A stretch of DNA of 64,000 bases from positions 24,497-88,496 of the forward strand of contig NZ_LGDG01000218.1 of the NCBI RefSeq assembly GCF_001279775.1. The letters run 5' to 3'. This stretch comes from Streptomyces sp. MMG1533. Lineage in GTDB: Bacteria > Actinomycetota > Actinomycetes > Streptomycetales > Streptomycetaceae. Within the stretch, counting starts at the first letter, position 1. Each line of letters starts with the position of its first letter. This document shows, in pieces, positions 34,466 to 42,639 of this stretch. The notes beneath the pieces were generated by a model. That model worked only from the letters and a program-made list of their open reading frames with translations, was not told where the DNA came from and ran no database searches. A program made the position numbers and the translations under genes.

Positions 34466-36237
34466 GCATGGGCAACCCCGAGGCAACCGCCGCGGTCGGG
34501 GCGTACCGCACCCTGGTCCCCGCCGGGCTGAGACGCCGTATCGCGCGCCGCGTCCCGATCCGCATCCGCATGGCGCTCAAGCACCTGCTGCGCCGACTGC
34601 ACGCCTTAGGCCTGCTGGCCCGCATGGTCCGCGGCCTGCGGGCCCGCCGCCGCTGGCCGCACCTGTTCGGACCGGGCGAGCGGCTCGCCGTCCTCGCCGG
34701 ACACAGCGCCCGGATCGCCCTGGTCCGGCCCACCGTCTCGCCGCTCGGGCTGCGCGAGGCCAACCTCGAACTCGTCGTCACCGCCCTGGAGGAGGCCGGC
34801 GTCGACTACTTCGCGATCCGCGGCACCTCCGACTTCCGCTCCTGCCTCGCCGTCGCCGAGGCCGACCGGGACCGGGTCGCCGCAGCGCTGCAGCGCTGCG
34901 CCGGGCACAGCCCCGTCTACCTGCGCGCCTGCCGGGGCGAGGCGGCCCAGGGGCGCGCGGCGCTGGCCGGCTCCCGGCCGGGCCGGCACCTCGCGGACAC
35001 GGCCGCGGTGCTGCGCGTCGGCATGATGTGGAGCGACCCGGCGGGCTCCCTGCTGCTGGGCCTGGAACACGGCTGCGACATCGAGTTCTGGCGGCCCGAG
35101 GAGGGCCGCCTGCTGGCCCCGCGGCCCAACCGTGTCACCGAGGACGTCGCGCCCGACGAACCCCGGGTCACCGTCCCGGTCAGCCGCCTCACGGGTTTCG
35201 CCGCCCTGCACACCCGCCGTACCCGCTCGGTGCGCACCATCCGGCCCTGCGCCGACCCGCTGCCCGAGGACGTGCGGTTCCCCGTCGACGTCGTCTACAC
35301 CTGGGTCGACGGCAGCGACCCCGCCTGGCAGCGCCGACGCGGCGGCTACGGCGAGGGCGGCTACCACACCGAGTCCGCCAACGCGGCCCGCTACATCAGC
35401 CGCGACGAACTGCGCTACTCCCTGCGCGCGTTGGAGCAGAACGCCCCCTGGGTGCGCAACGTCTACCTGGTGACGGACCGTCAGCGCCCGGCCTGGCTCA
35501 ACGACAGCCACCCGCGCATCACGGTCGTGGACCACTCGGAGATCTTCGACGAGCCGGCCGCACTGCCCACCTTCAACTCGCACGCCATCGAGAGCCGGCT
35601 GCACCACATCAAGGGCCTGGCCGAGCACTTCCTGTACTTCAACGACGACATGTTCCTTGGCAGCCCCGTCACGCCCGGGGACTTCTTCCTGTCCAACGGC
35701 ATGACCCGCACCTTCTTCTCGCCGTCCCAGGTGCCCCGCTGGGACCTCAGCCCCGTCGACCGACCGGTCGACGCGGCCGGCAAGAACAACCGGCGTCTCC
35801 TCCAGGAGTACTTCGGCACCGCCATCGTGCAGAAGCTGCGGCACGCCCCCTACGCGCTGCGCCGCAGCGTGCTCCAGGAGATCGAGCGCGAGTTCGCCGA
35901 CGAGCACCGGCGGACCTCGCACAGCCGGTTCCGCAGCGCCACCGACATCTCCATCCCGTCCTCCCTGTACCACTACTACGCCTACTTCACCGGCCGCGCC
36001 GTGCCCTCGAACATCACCTTCGCCTACCTCGACCTCGCCAGGCCGGAGATCCAGCGCCGGCTCGGCATCCTGCTCGCGCGCCGCGACCGGCAGGCGTTCT
36101 GCATCAACGACACCCTCTCCGACGGCCACGACACCGAGCGCCAGACCGCGATGCTCAGCCGCTTCCTGGAGTCCTACTACCCCGTGCCGAGCCCCTTCGA
36201 GTGGAAGGACGGACGGAAGGAGCGTGAGGTCCGATGA
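34462..36237 (+). CDS. Stealth-family phosphosugar transferase 3, with a TTA codon
   Basis: A 591-residue protein with the complete set of Stealth regions: CR1 FPVDVVYTWVDGSDPAW near residue 273, CR2 SRDELRYSLRALEQNAPW near 313, CR3 PTFNSHAIESRLHHIKG near 372 with YFNDDMFLG, and CR4 CINDTLS near 547. The GTG at 34462 overlaps the previous stop by four bases; an ATG two codons later is also possible. Codon 49 (34606-34608) is TTA, the rare leucine codon read by the bldA tRNA, so full expression may be limited to late growth. It could build the same polymer as Stealth 1 with different specificity. Confidence 0.88.
   Translation: MSMGNPEATAAVGAYRTLVPAGLRRRIARRVPIRIRMALKHLLRRLHALGLLARMVRGLRARRRWPHLFGPGERLAVLAGHSARIALVRPTVSPLGLREANLELVVTALEEAGVDYFAIRGTSDFRSCLAVAEADRDRVAAALQRCAGHSPVYLRACRGEAAQGRAALAGSRPGRHLADTAAVLRVGMMWSDPAGSLLLGLEHGCDIEFWRPEEGRLLAPRPNRVTEDVAPDEPRVTVPVSRLTGFAALHTRRTRSVRTIRPCADPLPEDVRFPVDVVYTWVDGSDPAWQRRRGGYGEGGYHTESANAARYISRDELRYSLRALEQNAPWVRNVYLVTDRQRPAWLNDSHPRITVVDHSEIFDEPAALPTFNSHAIESRLHHIKGLAEHFLYFNDDMFLGSPVTPGDFFLSNGMTRTFFSPSQVPRWDLSPVDRPVDAAGKNNRRLLQEYFGTAIVQKLRHAPYALRRSVLQEIEREFADEHRRTSHSRFRSATDISIPSSLYHYYAYFTGRAVPSNITFAYLDLARPEIQRRLGILLARRDRQAFCINDTLSDGHDTERQTAMLSRFLESYYPVPSPFEWKDGRKEREVR
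34606..34608 (+). promoter_or_regulatory. In-frame TTA (bldA-dependent) leucine codon
   Basis: TTA within GCC-TTA-GGC is codon 49 of the third Stealth gene. I found no other in-frame TTA codon in the window by eye. In Streptomyces such codons make translation depend on the developmentally controlled bldA leucyl-tRNA. Confidence 0.8.
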
Positions 36238-38330
36238 AGATCTCCTTCCTGATCAACAACATCTACGGCATCGGGGGCACCAACCGAACCGTCATCAACC
36301 TCGCCGAGGCGCTCTCCGTCCGCCATGAGGTGGAGATCGTCTCGGTGTTCCGGCGCGCCACCGCCACCAAGTTCGAGATCTCCCCGCGCATCGCCGTCCG
36401 TGCCCTGGTCGACCTGCGGCCCGGCTCCGCCGACCGCGACGCGTCCGGCAGCGACGAACCGAGCGAAGTGGTGCCGCGCCAGGAGGAGTTCTACGCCCAG
36501 TACAGCAGGTTCACCGACGGCCGCATCATCCGCGACCTGGAGAAGACGACCGCCGACGTCGTCGTCGGCACCCGGCCCAGCCTCAACCTCTTCGTCGCCG
36601 CCCACACCCGCGACGGGGCCCTGCGCGTCGCCCAGGAGCACATGACCCACCTGGCCATCCCGCCGGCGGTGCGCGCGGAGATGACCCGGGTCTACCCGCG
36701 CCTGGACGCCATCACCACGGTCACCGAGGCCGACGCCCGCTCCTTCATGGAGAACACTCCGATCCCCCGGATCCCCGTCGTCGGCATCCCCAACAGCGTG
36801 CCCGAGCCGACCGTCGCCCCCTCCGACTGCACACTCAAGGTCGTCGTCAGCGCGGGCCGCATGCACCAGATCAAACGTTACGACCTCCTCATCCGCGCCT
36901 TCGCCGCCCTGGCCGAGGAGTTCCCCGACTGGCAACTGCGCATCTACGGCGACGGCGGCGAGGCCGGCAAGCTGCGCGCTCTCGTCACCGAACTGGGCCT
37001 GACCGGACGGGCGTTGCTCATGGGCGGCTTCTCGCCGATCGAGTCGGAGTGGGCCAAGGGCTCCATCGCGGCCGTCACCTCCAGCGCCGAGTCCTTCGGC
37101 ATGACCCTGGTCGAGGCCATGCGCTGCGGCCTGCCCGTCGTCTCCACCGACTGTCCCGTCGGCCCGCGCGAGATCCTGCGCGACGGCGAGGACGGCTTCC
37201 TCGTGCCCAACGGCGAGGTCGAGGGCATCGCCTGGGGCCTGCGCCGCCTGATGGCCGACGAGCCGCTGCGCCGCAGCATGGGCGCCGCCGCCCTGCGCAA
37301 CGCCGCCCGCTACGACCCGGCCGCCGTGGCCGACCGCTACCTGGAGCTCTTCGAGGACGCCGCGCGCCGCCGGGCCGCCGCCCACCGCGGCTACCGCGTA
37401 CCCGTCGCGGACCGCGAGGCCGGACCCGAGCAGCTCACCGTGCCCCCGGTCGCCCTCGGCTCGGCCGTCGTCGACGTCACCGCCGACGACGCCGGCTGGC
37501 TGCGCTTCAGCGCCGACGGACCCGCCGAGGGCCGCCGCCGCTGGCAGTTCGTCCTGCGCCACAAGCCCGTCGACGGCAAACGCCGCCCCGACCTGGCCCT
37601 GCGCACCTCCCGCAAGGACCTCGACAACGGCGGCATCCACTACAGCGCCGTCGTCACCCCGTCGGCCCTCGACGAACTCGGCGACGGACGCTGGCAGGTG
37701 ACCATGGGCGCCCCCAAGACGTCCCACGTCCACATGAAGGCCGGCGTCCGCGACACCCGCGCCCTCATCGACGCCCGCGCCCGTCTGGTCGCCCGCCCGC
37801 CGTCCGGCCCCGTCGGCTGGAACCTGCCCTACGCCCAGCCGAACGGCCGGCTGATGCTGCGCACCGTGCTGCGCGAGGAACACGCCGAGTGCACCGGCGT
37901 CGATGTCGGCGACGGTGCCATCACCCTGCGCGGTGTGCTCTGCGGCGGACGCCGGATCGAGGCCGGCGCGCTGTTCATCGTCAGCCGCCGCGGCCGGCAC
38001 GGGCAGAGCTTCTCCGTGCCCGTGCAGGTCCTCGGCCGTCAGGCGTTCCGGGCCGAGGCGCCGCTGCGCAGAGTCGTCGACCACCGGCTGGAGCGCTGGG
38101 AGGACTGGGACTGGTGGCTGCAGCCCGACCCGTTCGACCGGCGCAAGGTCCGCGTGTGCCATGTGCTGGAGGACTTCCCCGATGTCAAGGGCGCCTACGT
38201 CTACCCGTCCGTCCCGCTCGTCGGCGACGAGCCCTCGGCGTACGCGGTGGTCCACCCGGCCCGGCCGGTGTGGGTCCGGCCGTACTGCTCGGCCTCGGGG
38301 GCGATGGCCATGAACGTGGTGGACCGATGA
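36234..38330 (+). CDS. GT4-type glycosyltransferase with C-terminal extension
   Basis: A 698-residue protein whose first 390 residues form a GT-B glycosyltransferase. The N-domain opens with KISFLINNIYGIGGTNRTV, and the GT4 donor site reads VEAMRCGLPVVSTDCPVGPREI near residue 293 followed by DGEDGFLV. The remaining 300 residues are beta-rich (for example WLRFSADGPAEGRRRWQFV), of unknown function, and unlike standard GT4 enzymes. The ATG overlaps the Stealth 3 stop by four bases. It should add a sugar, donor unknown, to the primer or repeat unit of the glycopolymer. No signal peptide or membrane helix is seen, so it acts in the cytoplasm. Confidence 0.87.
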   Translation: MKISFLINNIYGIGGTNRTVINLAEALSVRHEVEIVSVFRRATATKFEISPRIAVRALVDLRPGSADRDASGSDEPSEVVPRQEEFYAQYSRFTDGRIIRDLEKTTADVVVGTRPSLNLFVAAHTRDGALRVAQEHMTHLAIPPAVRAEMTRVYPRLDAITTVTEADARSFMENTPIPRIPVVGIPNSVPEPTVAPSDCTLKVVVSAGRMHQIKRYDLLIRAFAALAEEFPDWQLRIYGDGGEAGKLRALVTELGLTGRALLMGGFSPIESEWAKGSIAAVTSSAESFGMTLVEAMRCGLPVVSTDCPVGPREILRDGEDGFLVPNGEVEGIAWGLRRLMADEPLRRSMGAAALRNAARYDPAAVADRYLELFEDAARRRAAAHRGYRVPVADREAGPEQLTVPPVALGSAVVDVTADDAGWLRFSADGPAEGRRRWQFVLRHKPVDGKRRPDLALRTSRKDLDNGGIHYSAVVTPSALDELGDGRWQVTMGAPKTSHVHMKAGVRDTRALIDARARLVARPPSGPVGWNLPYAQPNGRLMLRTVLREEHAECTGVDVGDGAITLRGVLCGGRRIEAGALFIVSRRGRHGQSFSVPVQVLGRQAFRAEAPLRRVVDHRLERWEDWDWWLQPDPFDRRKVRVCHVLEDFPDVKGAYVYPSVPLVGDEPSAYAVVHPARPVWVRPYCSASGAMAMNVVDR

Positions 38331-38437
38331 GCGCCTACGACCCGCACCGACGAGACGGCCGGAAGAGCCCGATGATCACGATGATCACGATGATCACGAC
38401 GAACCAGATGACCGCGACGCCTGAGGAGGCCCGATGA
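38327..38437 (+). CDS. Candidate 36-codon gene in the Stealth operon
   Basis: This short frame starts with an ATG that overlaps the glycosyltransferase stop by four bases (ATGA) and ends with a TGA that overlaps the next start codon by four bases (ATGA). Third codon positions are almost all G or C. The middle is three copies of a 9-bp unit giving MITMITMIT. The product (MSAYDPHRRDGRKSP at its start) is hydrophilic and matches nothing I know. It may be a true small protein or merely a translation-coupling frame that carries ribosomes to the deacetylase gene. Confidence 0.45.
   Translation: MSAYDPHRRDGRKSPMITMITMITTNQMTATPEEAR
38372..38398 (+). repeat. Three perfect 9-bp tandem repeats
   Basis: ATGATCACG occurs three times in a row at 38372-38398 inside the candidate small gene. 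Confidence 0.85.
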
Positions 38438-40401
38438 CCGCCGCGACCCGATCCGTCCTCCATGTCGTCGCGCACCAGGACGACGACCTGTACTTCATGA
38501 ACCCCGACCTGGTCCGCTCCCTCCAGGACGGCGACCGGATCGCCACGGTGGTCGTCACCGCGGGGGAGGGCGACGGCATCAACGTCGACACCAACGAACC
38601 CGGGCGCCGGGCGGTGGCACCGGACTTCGCCCGCTACAGCACCGAGCGGGGCTGCGGACTGCGCTCCGCGTACGCCCGTATGGCCACCGGCAACCGCGAC
38701 CATCCCTGGCAGCGCGAGCCCGTGGACCTGGTGCCCGGGTTCGCCGCGGAGCGGTTCACCCTGGTCGACCACGACCACGTGAGCCTCTACTTCCTCCAGC
38801 TGCACATGGGCGCGCCCACCGAACGCGGCACCCGCACCCGGCTCCACGAACTGTGGGAGGGCGCCCTGCGCACCCAGGCCACGCTCCCGGTGCACGGCGG
38901 CACCATCGGCGAGGTCCAGCACGTCACCCGTGAGCTGGTGATCGGCGCGCTGGCCGCCCTCCTCGGACACGTCCGGCCGACCACGGTGCGCACGATGGAC
39001 CCCGACCCCGAACACGACGGCGGGCAACCGGAGTTCGTGTGCTCCGACCACATCGACCACACGACCACCACCCAGTTCGTGCTCGCCGCCCTGACCCGGC
39101 ACCGCGAGGCGGGCCACAACCCGGTCGTCGAGCACTACCGCGCCTACGCCAACCGCTTCTGGGGCTACAACCTGGACTCGGCCGCGGTCACGGAGAAGGC
39201 CGAGTACCTGGCGACGTACGCCGGTATCGACGCCCCCACGGTCTGCCCGCACGGCACCTGCCAGACCTGCGGCGACCGGCAGCTGGGACCCGACCCGTTC
39301 CGCAGCACGCACATGATGAGCGCCGCCTACCGCTACTCGCCGACCACGAACTGGCTGCGCCTCGGGCCGGGCGGACGGCTCAACGCCTTCGGGGTGCTGG
39401 CCGGCCGCCTCGCCTTCTGGACGGAGACCGGCCCGGCCGGTGGCGAGTGGAAGGGGCCCTACGTGCTCGGTGACGGCTGGATCGCGTCCACGCTCGCCGT
39501 GACCGGGCTGCCCGGCGGGCCGGCCGAACTGGTCGGCCTGCGCCGGCAGCACGTGGTCGGCGGCGGAGTGACCGTCGACGTCGTGCACACGGCCCAGGAC
39601 CCCGGCGGCAACGGCTTCAACGGCTGGCAGTCCCTGGAGAACCCCGAATGGGCGCACGGCGACGGCCGTCGCCAGCGCGAGGCGGGGGTACCGTCGGCCG
39701 CGGTCGACGCGGCCGGCCGGCTGTACGTCTTCGTCCGCAACTTCGACCAGGGCATCAGCCTCCGCCGTCGGGACATCGACGGCACCTGGGCCCCGTGGGA
39801 GAACATCGGCGGCAGCTTCGTCCAGGACGCGGGCACCGCCCTGACCACCGAGCGCGGCACCGTCGAGCTGTACGTGCCGGGGAAGAACTCGGTGTGGCGC
39901 TGGCACCAGAGCGAGCCCGGCGGCGCCTTCCTCCTCGACGACACCCTCAAGACCGGCCGTCCGGCGACCGGCGGGATCACCGCCGTCGACTCGGGCGGCG
40001 GCCGCACCTGCCTCTACTTCCGGGAGGCCGGTACCCAGCAGGTCATGGCCTACCGCCAGCACGCCGACGGCCGCTGGCCCGGTTCCGGCGCCGGAGTCGG
40101 CGGCCACGGCGGCACCGGCGCCGTCGCCGCGCTGTGGGCGCCCGAACGCGGAGCCCGTGAGGCCTTCCTGGCCCACCGCGGCAGCCGCGGCCGGCTGGTC
40201 GTCTCGCTGCCCGACCGGGACAAGGACGTCTCCGGCACGCACTGGCACGAGTCCGGCGAGATGTTCGCGCACGCTCCGGCGATGGCGTACGACGCGACGG
40301 GCGCGCTGGTCGTCGCCGTCATCGGTACGGACGGGCAACTGCACACCCGCCGTCAGCTCGCCCCGGCGGCGGGCAGCCCGCTGGGGCCCTGGCGTTCCTG
40401 A
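38434..40401 (+). CDS. PIG-L deacetylase fused to a beta-propeller-like domain
   Basis: A 655-residue fusion. Residues 1-290 are a PIG-L/LmbE zinc deacetylase. The first metal motif is AHQDDD (H14, D17), a variant of AHPDDE, and the second is SDHIDHT near residue 204. Such enzymes remove N-acetyl groups from GlcNAc-linked substrates, as in GPI, mycothiol and glycopeptide synthesis. Residues from about 300 on are the same propeller-like domain as the two proteins at 27287 and 28512 (GRLYVFVRNFDQG, WAPWENIGGSFVQDAG, VWRWHQSEPGG). It ends the Stealth operon. Deacetylation of an aminosugar in the glycopolymer, with the propeller holding the substrate, is inference. Confidence 0.88.
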   Translation: MTAATRSVLHVVAHQDDDLYFMNPDLVRSLQDGDRIATVVVTAGEGDGINVDTNEPGRRAVAPDFARYSTERGCGLRSAYARMATGNRDHPWQREPVDLVPGFAAERFTLVDHDHVSLYFLQLHMGAPTERGTRTRLHELWEGALRTQATLPVHGGTIGEVQHVTRELVIGALAALLGHVRPTTVRTMDPDPEHDGGQPEFVCSDHIDHTTTTQFVLAALTRHREAGHNPVVEHYRAYANRFWGYNLDSAAVTEKAEYLATYAGIDAPTVCPHGTCQTCGDRQLGPDPFRSTHMMSAAYRYSPTTNWLRLGPGGRLNAFGVLAGRLAFWTETGPAGGEWKGPYVLGDGWIASTLAVTGLPGGPAELVGLRRQHVVGGGVTVDVVHTAQDPGGNGFNGWQSLENPEWAHGDGRRQREAGVPSAAVDAAGRLYVFVRNFDQGISLRRRDIDGTWAPWENIGGSFVQDAGTALTTERGTVELYVPGKNSVWRWHQSEPGGAFLLDDTLKTGRPATGGITAVDSGGGRTCLYFREAGTQQVMAYRQHADGRWPGSGAGVGGHGGTGAVAALWAPERGAREAFLAHRGSRGRLVVSLPDRDKDVSGTHWHESGEMFAHAPAMAYDATGALVVAVIGTDGQLHTRRQLAPAAGSPLGPWRS

Positions 40402-40458
40402 CGCCACGGCAGCAGGGCGAAGCTCGCCGCGGCCGGACAGAGCGACACCGGCGTATGA

Positions 40459-40492
40459 AAGAGGGCCTCCGCCGACCGGCGGAGGCCCTCTT
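40459..40492. terminator. Bidirectional terminator, Stealth operon and fadB
   Basis: A 13-bp GC stem (40461-40473 with 40478-40490), extended by two A-T pairs on the outside, with a four-base loop. It lies between the convergent deacetylase and fadB genes and has A and T tracts suited to both directions. Confidence 0.85.
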
Positions 40493-40512
40493 CAGGTGCG
40501 TACGTACGACGG

Positions 40513-42639
40513 TTACGCCGGAACCGACGCCACGCCCGCAGCCAGGAACCGCTTCCCGGTCACGCGCTCGGAGACACCCTCGCGGTCCAGGTACGGCGTG
40601 ATGCCGCCCAGGTGGAAGGGCCAGCCGGCGCCCGTGATCAGGCAGAGGTCGATGTCCTGGGCCTCGGCGACGACGCCCTCGTCGAGCATGAGCCCGATCT
40701 CCTGCGCCACCGCGTCCAGGACACGGTCACGGACCTGCTCCTCGGTCAGGACGACGTCACCCTGCTTCAGCAGAGCGGCGACCTCGGGGTCGAGCTCCGG
40801 CTTCCCGGAGTCGTACACGTAGAAGCCGCGCTTGCCCGCCTTGACGACGGCCGCGAGGTTCGGGGAGACCGTGAAGCGGTCCGGGAAGGCCCGGTTGAGG
40901 GTCTCGGACACGTGCAGACCGATCGCGGGACCGACCAGCTCCAGGAGCACCAGCGGGGACATCGGCAGACCGAGCGGCTCGACGGCCTTCTCGGCGACCT
41001 CGACCGGGGTGCCCTCGTCGATGACGTTCTGGATCTCGCCCATGAAGCGGGTGAGGATGCGGTTGACGACGAACGCCGGGGCGTCCTTCACCAGAACCGC
41101 CGTCTTCTTCAGCTTCTTGGCGACGCCGAACGCGGTGGCGAGCGAGGCGTCGTCCGTCTGCTCACCGCGGACGATCTCGAGGAGCGGGAGGATCGCGACC
41201 GGGTTGAAGAAGTGGAAGCCCACGACCCGCTCGGGGTTCTTCAGCTTCGACGCCATCTCGGTCACCGACAGCGAGGAGGTGTTGGTGGCGAGGATCGCGT
41301 GCGCCGGGGCGACCGCCTCGACCTCCGCGAACACCTGCTGCTTGACGCCGATCTCCTCGAACACGGCCTCGATGATGAAGTCCGCGTCGGAGAAGCCCTC
41401 GGCCTTGTCCAGCACACCGGAGACCAGGGCCTTGAGACGGTTGGCCTTGTCCTGGTTGACACGGCCCTTGCCGAGCAGCTTGTCGATCTCGGCGTGGACG
41501 TAGCCCACACCCTTGTCGACGCGCTCCTGGTCGATGTCGGTCAGCACGACCGGCACCTCCAGGCGGCGCAGGAACAGCAGCGCGAGCTGCGAGGCCATCA
41601 GACCGGCGCCGACGACGCCGACCTTGGTGACCGGGCGGGCCAGCGACTTGTCCGGCGCGCCGGCCGGACGCTTGCCGCGCTTCTGCACCAGGTTGAACGC
41701 GTAGATGCCGGACCGCAGTTCGCCACCCATGATCAGGTCGGCGAGGGCCTTGTCCTCGGCGTCGTACCCCTGCTGGAGGTCGCCGTTCTTGGCCGCGGCG
41801 ATGATGTCCAGCGCGCGGTAGGCGGCCGGAGCGGCCCCGTGCACCTTGCTGTCCGCGATGAAGCGGCCCTTGGCGACGGCCTGGTCCCAGGCCTCACCGC
41901 GGTCGATCACCGGGCGCTCGACCTCGACGTCGCCCTTCAGCACCTGGGCGGTCCAGATCAGCGACTGTTCCAGGAAGTCGGCGCCCTCGAAGATGGCGTC
42001 GGCGATGCCGAGGTCGAAGACCTGCCCGCCCTTGAGCTGCTTGTTCTGGTTGAGGCTGTTCTCGATGATCACCGAGACGGCCTTGTCGGCGCCGATCAGG
42101 TTCGGCAGGATCGTGCAGCCGCCCCAGCCCGGCACCAGACCGAGGAAGACCTCGGGGAGGGAGAAGGCCGCGATGGCCTTCGACACCGTGCGGTACTTGC
42201 AGTGCAGACCGACCTCGACGCCACCGCCCATGGCCGCGCCGTTGTAGTACGCGAAGGTCGGGACCGCGAGCCCGGACAGGCGCTTGAAGACCTCGTGGCC
42301 GCCCTTGCCGATGGCGAGCGCGTCGTCGTGGTTCTTCAGGAGCTCGACGCCCTTGAGGTCCGCGCCGACCGCGAAGATGAACGGCTTGCCGGTGATGCCG
42401 ATACCGACGATCTCGCCGGCCGCGGCCTCCTTCTCGACCTGGTCGATCGCGGTGTTGAGGTTCGCGAGCGAGGCCGGGCCGAAGGTGGTCGGCTTGGTGT
42501 GGTCGAAGCCGTTGTCGAGGGTGATGAGCGCGAAGCGCCCGGCACCGAACGGCAGGTCGAGGTGGCGTACGTGCGCGGACGTGACGACCTCGTCGGGGAA
42601 CAGCTCGGCCGCTCCCTTGAGGAGTTCAGCGGTGCTCAC
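40513..42639 (-). CDS. fadB: Fatty-acid oxidation complex alpha subunit (enoyl-CoA hydratase / 3-hydroxyacyl-CoA dehydrogenase)
   Basis: Bifunctional beta-oxidation enzyme, 708 residues. The crotonase-fold hydratase half (residues 1-300) has ALITLDNG and GAAMGGGVEVGL. The dehydrogenase half opens with the Rossmann motif VGVVGAGLMASQLA near residue 335, continues with HFFNPVAILPLLEIV, and ends with two 3HCDH C-terminal domains. The GTG start overlaps the thiolase stop by four bases, so the two genes are one translationally coupled operon. It converts trans-enoyl-CoA to 3-ketoacyl-CoA for the thiolase. Confidence 0.93.
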   Translation of the reverse strand: MSTAELLKGAAELFPDEVVTSAHVRHLDLPFGAGRFALITLDNGFDHTKPTTFGPASLANLNTAIDQVEKEAAAGEIVGIGITGKPFIFAVGADLKGVELLKNHDDALAIGKGGHEVFKRLSGLAVPTFAYYNGAAMGGGVEVGLHCKYRTVSKAIAAFSLPEVFLGLVPGWGGCTILPNLIGADKAVSVIIENSLNQNKQLKGGQVFDLGIADAIFEGADFLEQSLIWTAQVLKGDVEVERPVIDRGEAWDQAVAKGRFIADSKVHGAAPAAYRALDIIAAAKNGDLQQGYDAEDKALADLIMGGELRSGIYAFNLVQKRGKRPAGAPDKSLARPVTKVGVVGAGLMASQLALLFLRRLEVPVVLTDIDQERVDKGVGYVHAEIDKLLGKGRVNQDKANRLKALVSGVLDKAEGFSDADFIIEAVFEEIGVKQQVFAEVEAVAPAHAILATNTSSLSVTEMASKLKNPERVVGFHFFNPVAILPLLEIVRGEQTDDASLATAFGVAKKLKKTAVLVKDAPAFVVNRILTRFMGEIQNVIDEGTPVEVAEKAVEPLGLPMSPLVLLELVGPAIGLHVSETLNRAFPDRFTVSPNLAAVVKAGKRGFYVYDSGKPELDPEVAALLKQGDVVLTEEQVRDRVLDAVAQEIGLMLDEGVVAEAQDIDLCLITGAGWPFHLGGITPYLDREGVSERVTGKRFLAAGVASVPA

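Noticed and set aside
38335..38430. A hydrophobic minus-strand peptide (WFVVIIVIIVIIGLF) that looks like a membrane segment
   Set aside because: It is produced by the reverse reading of the 9-bp tandem repeat. No start codon with a ribosome binding site is near, and the plus strand has better coding signs.
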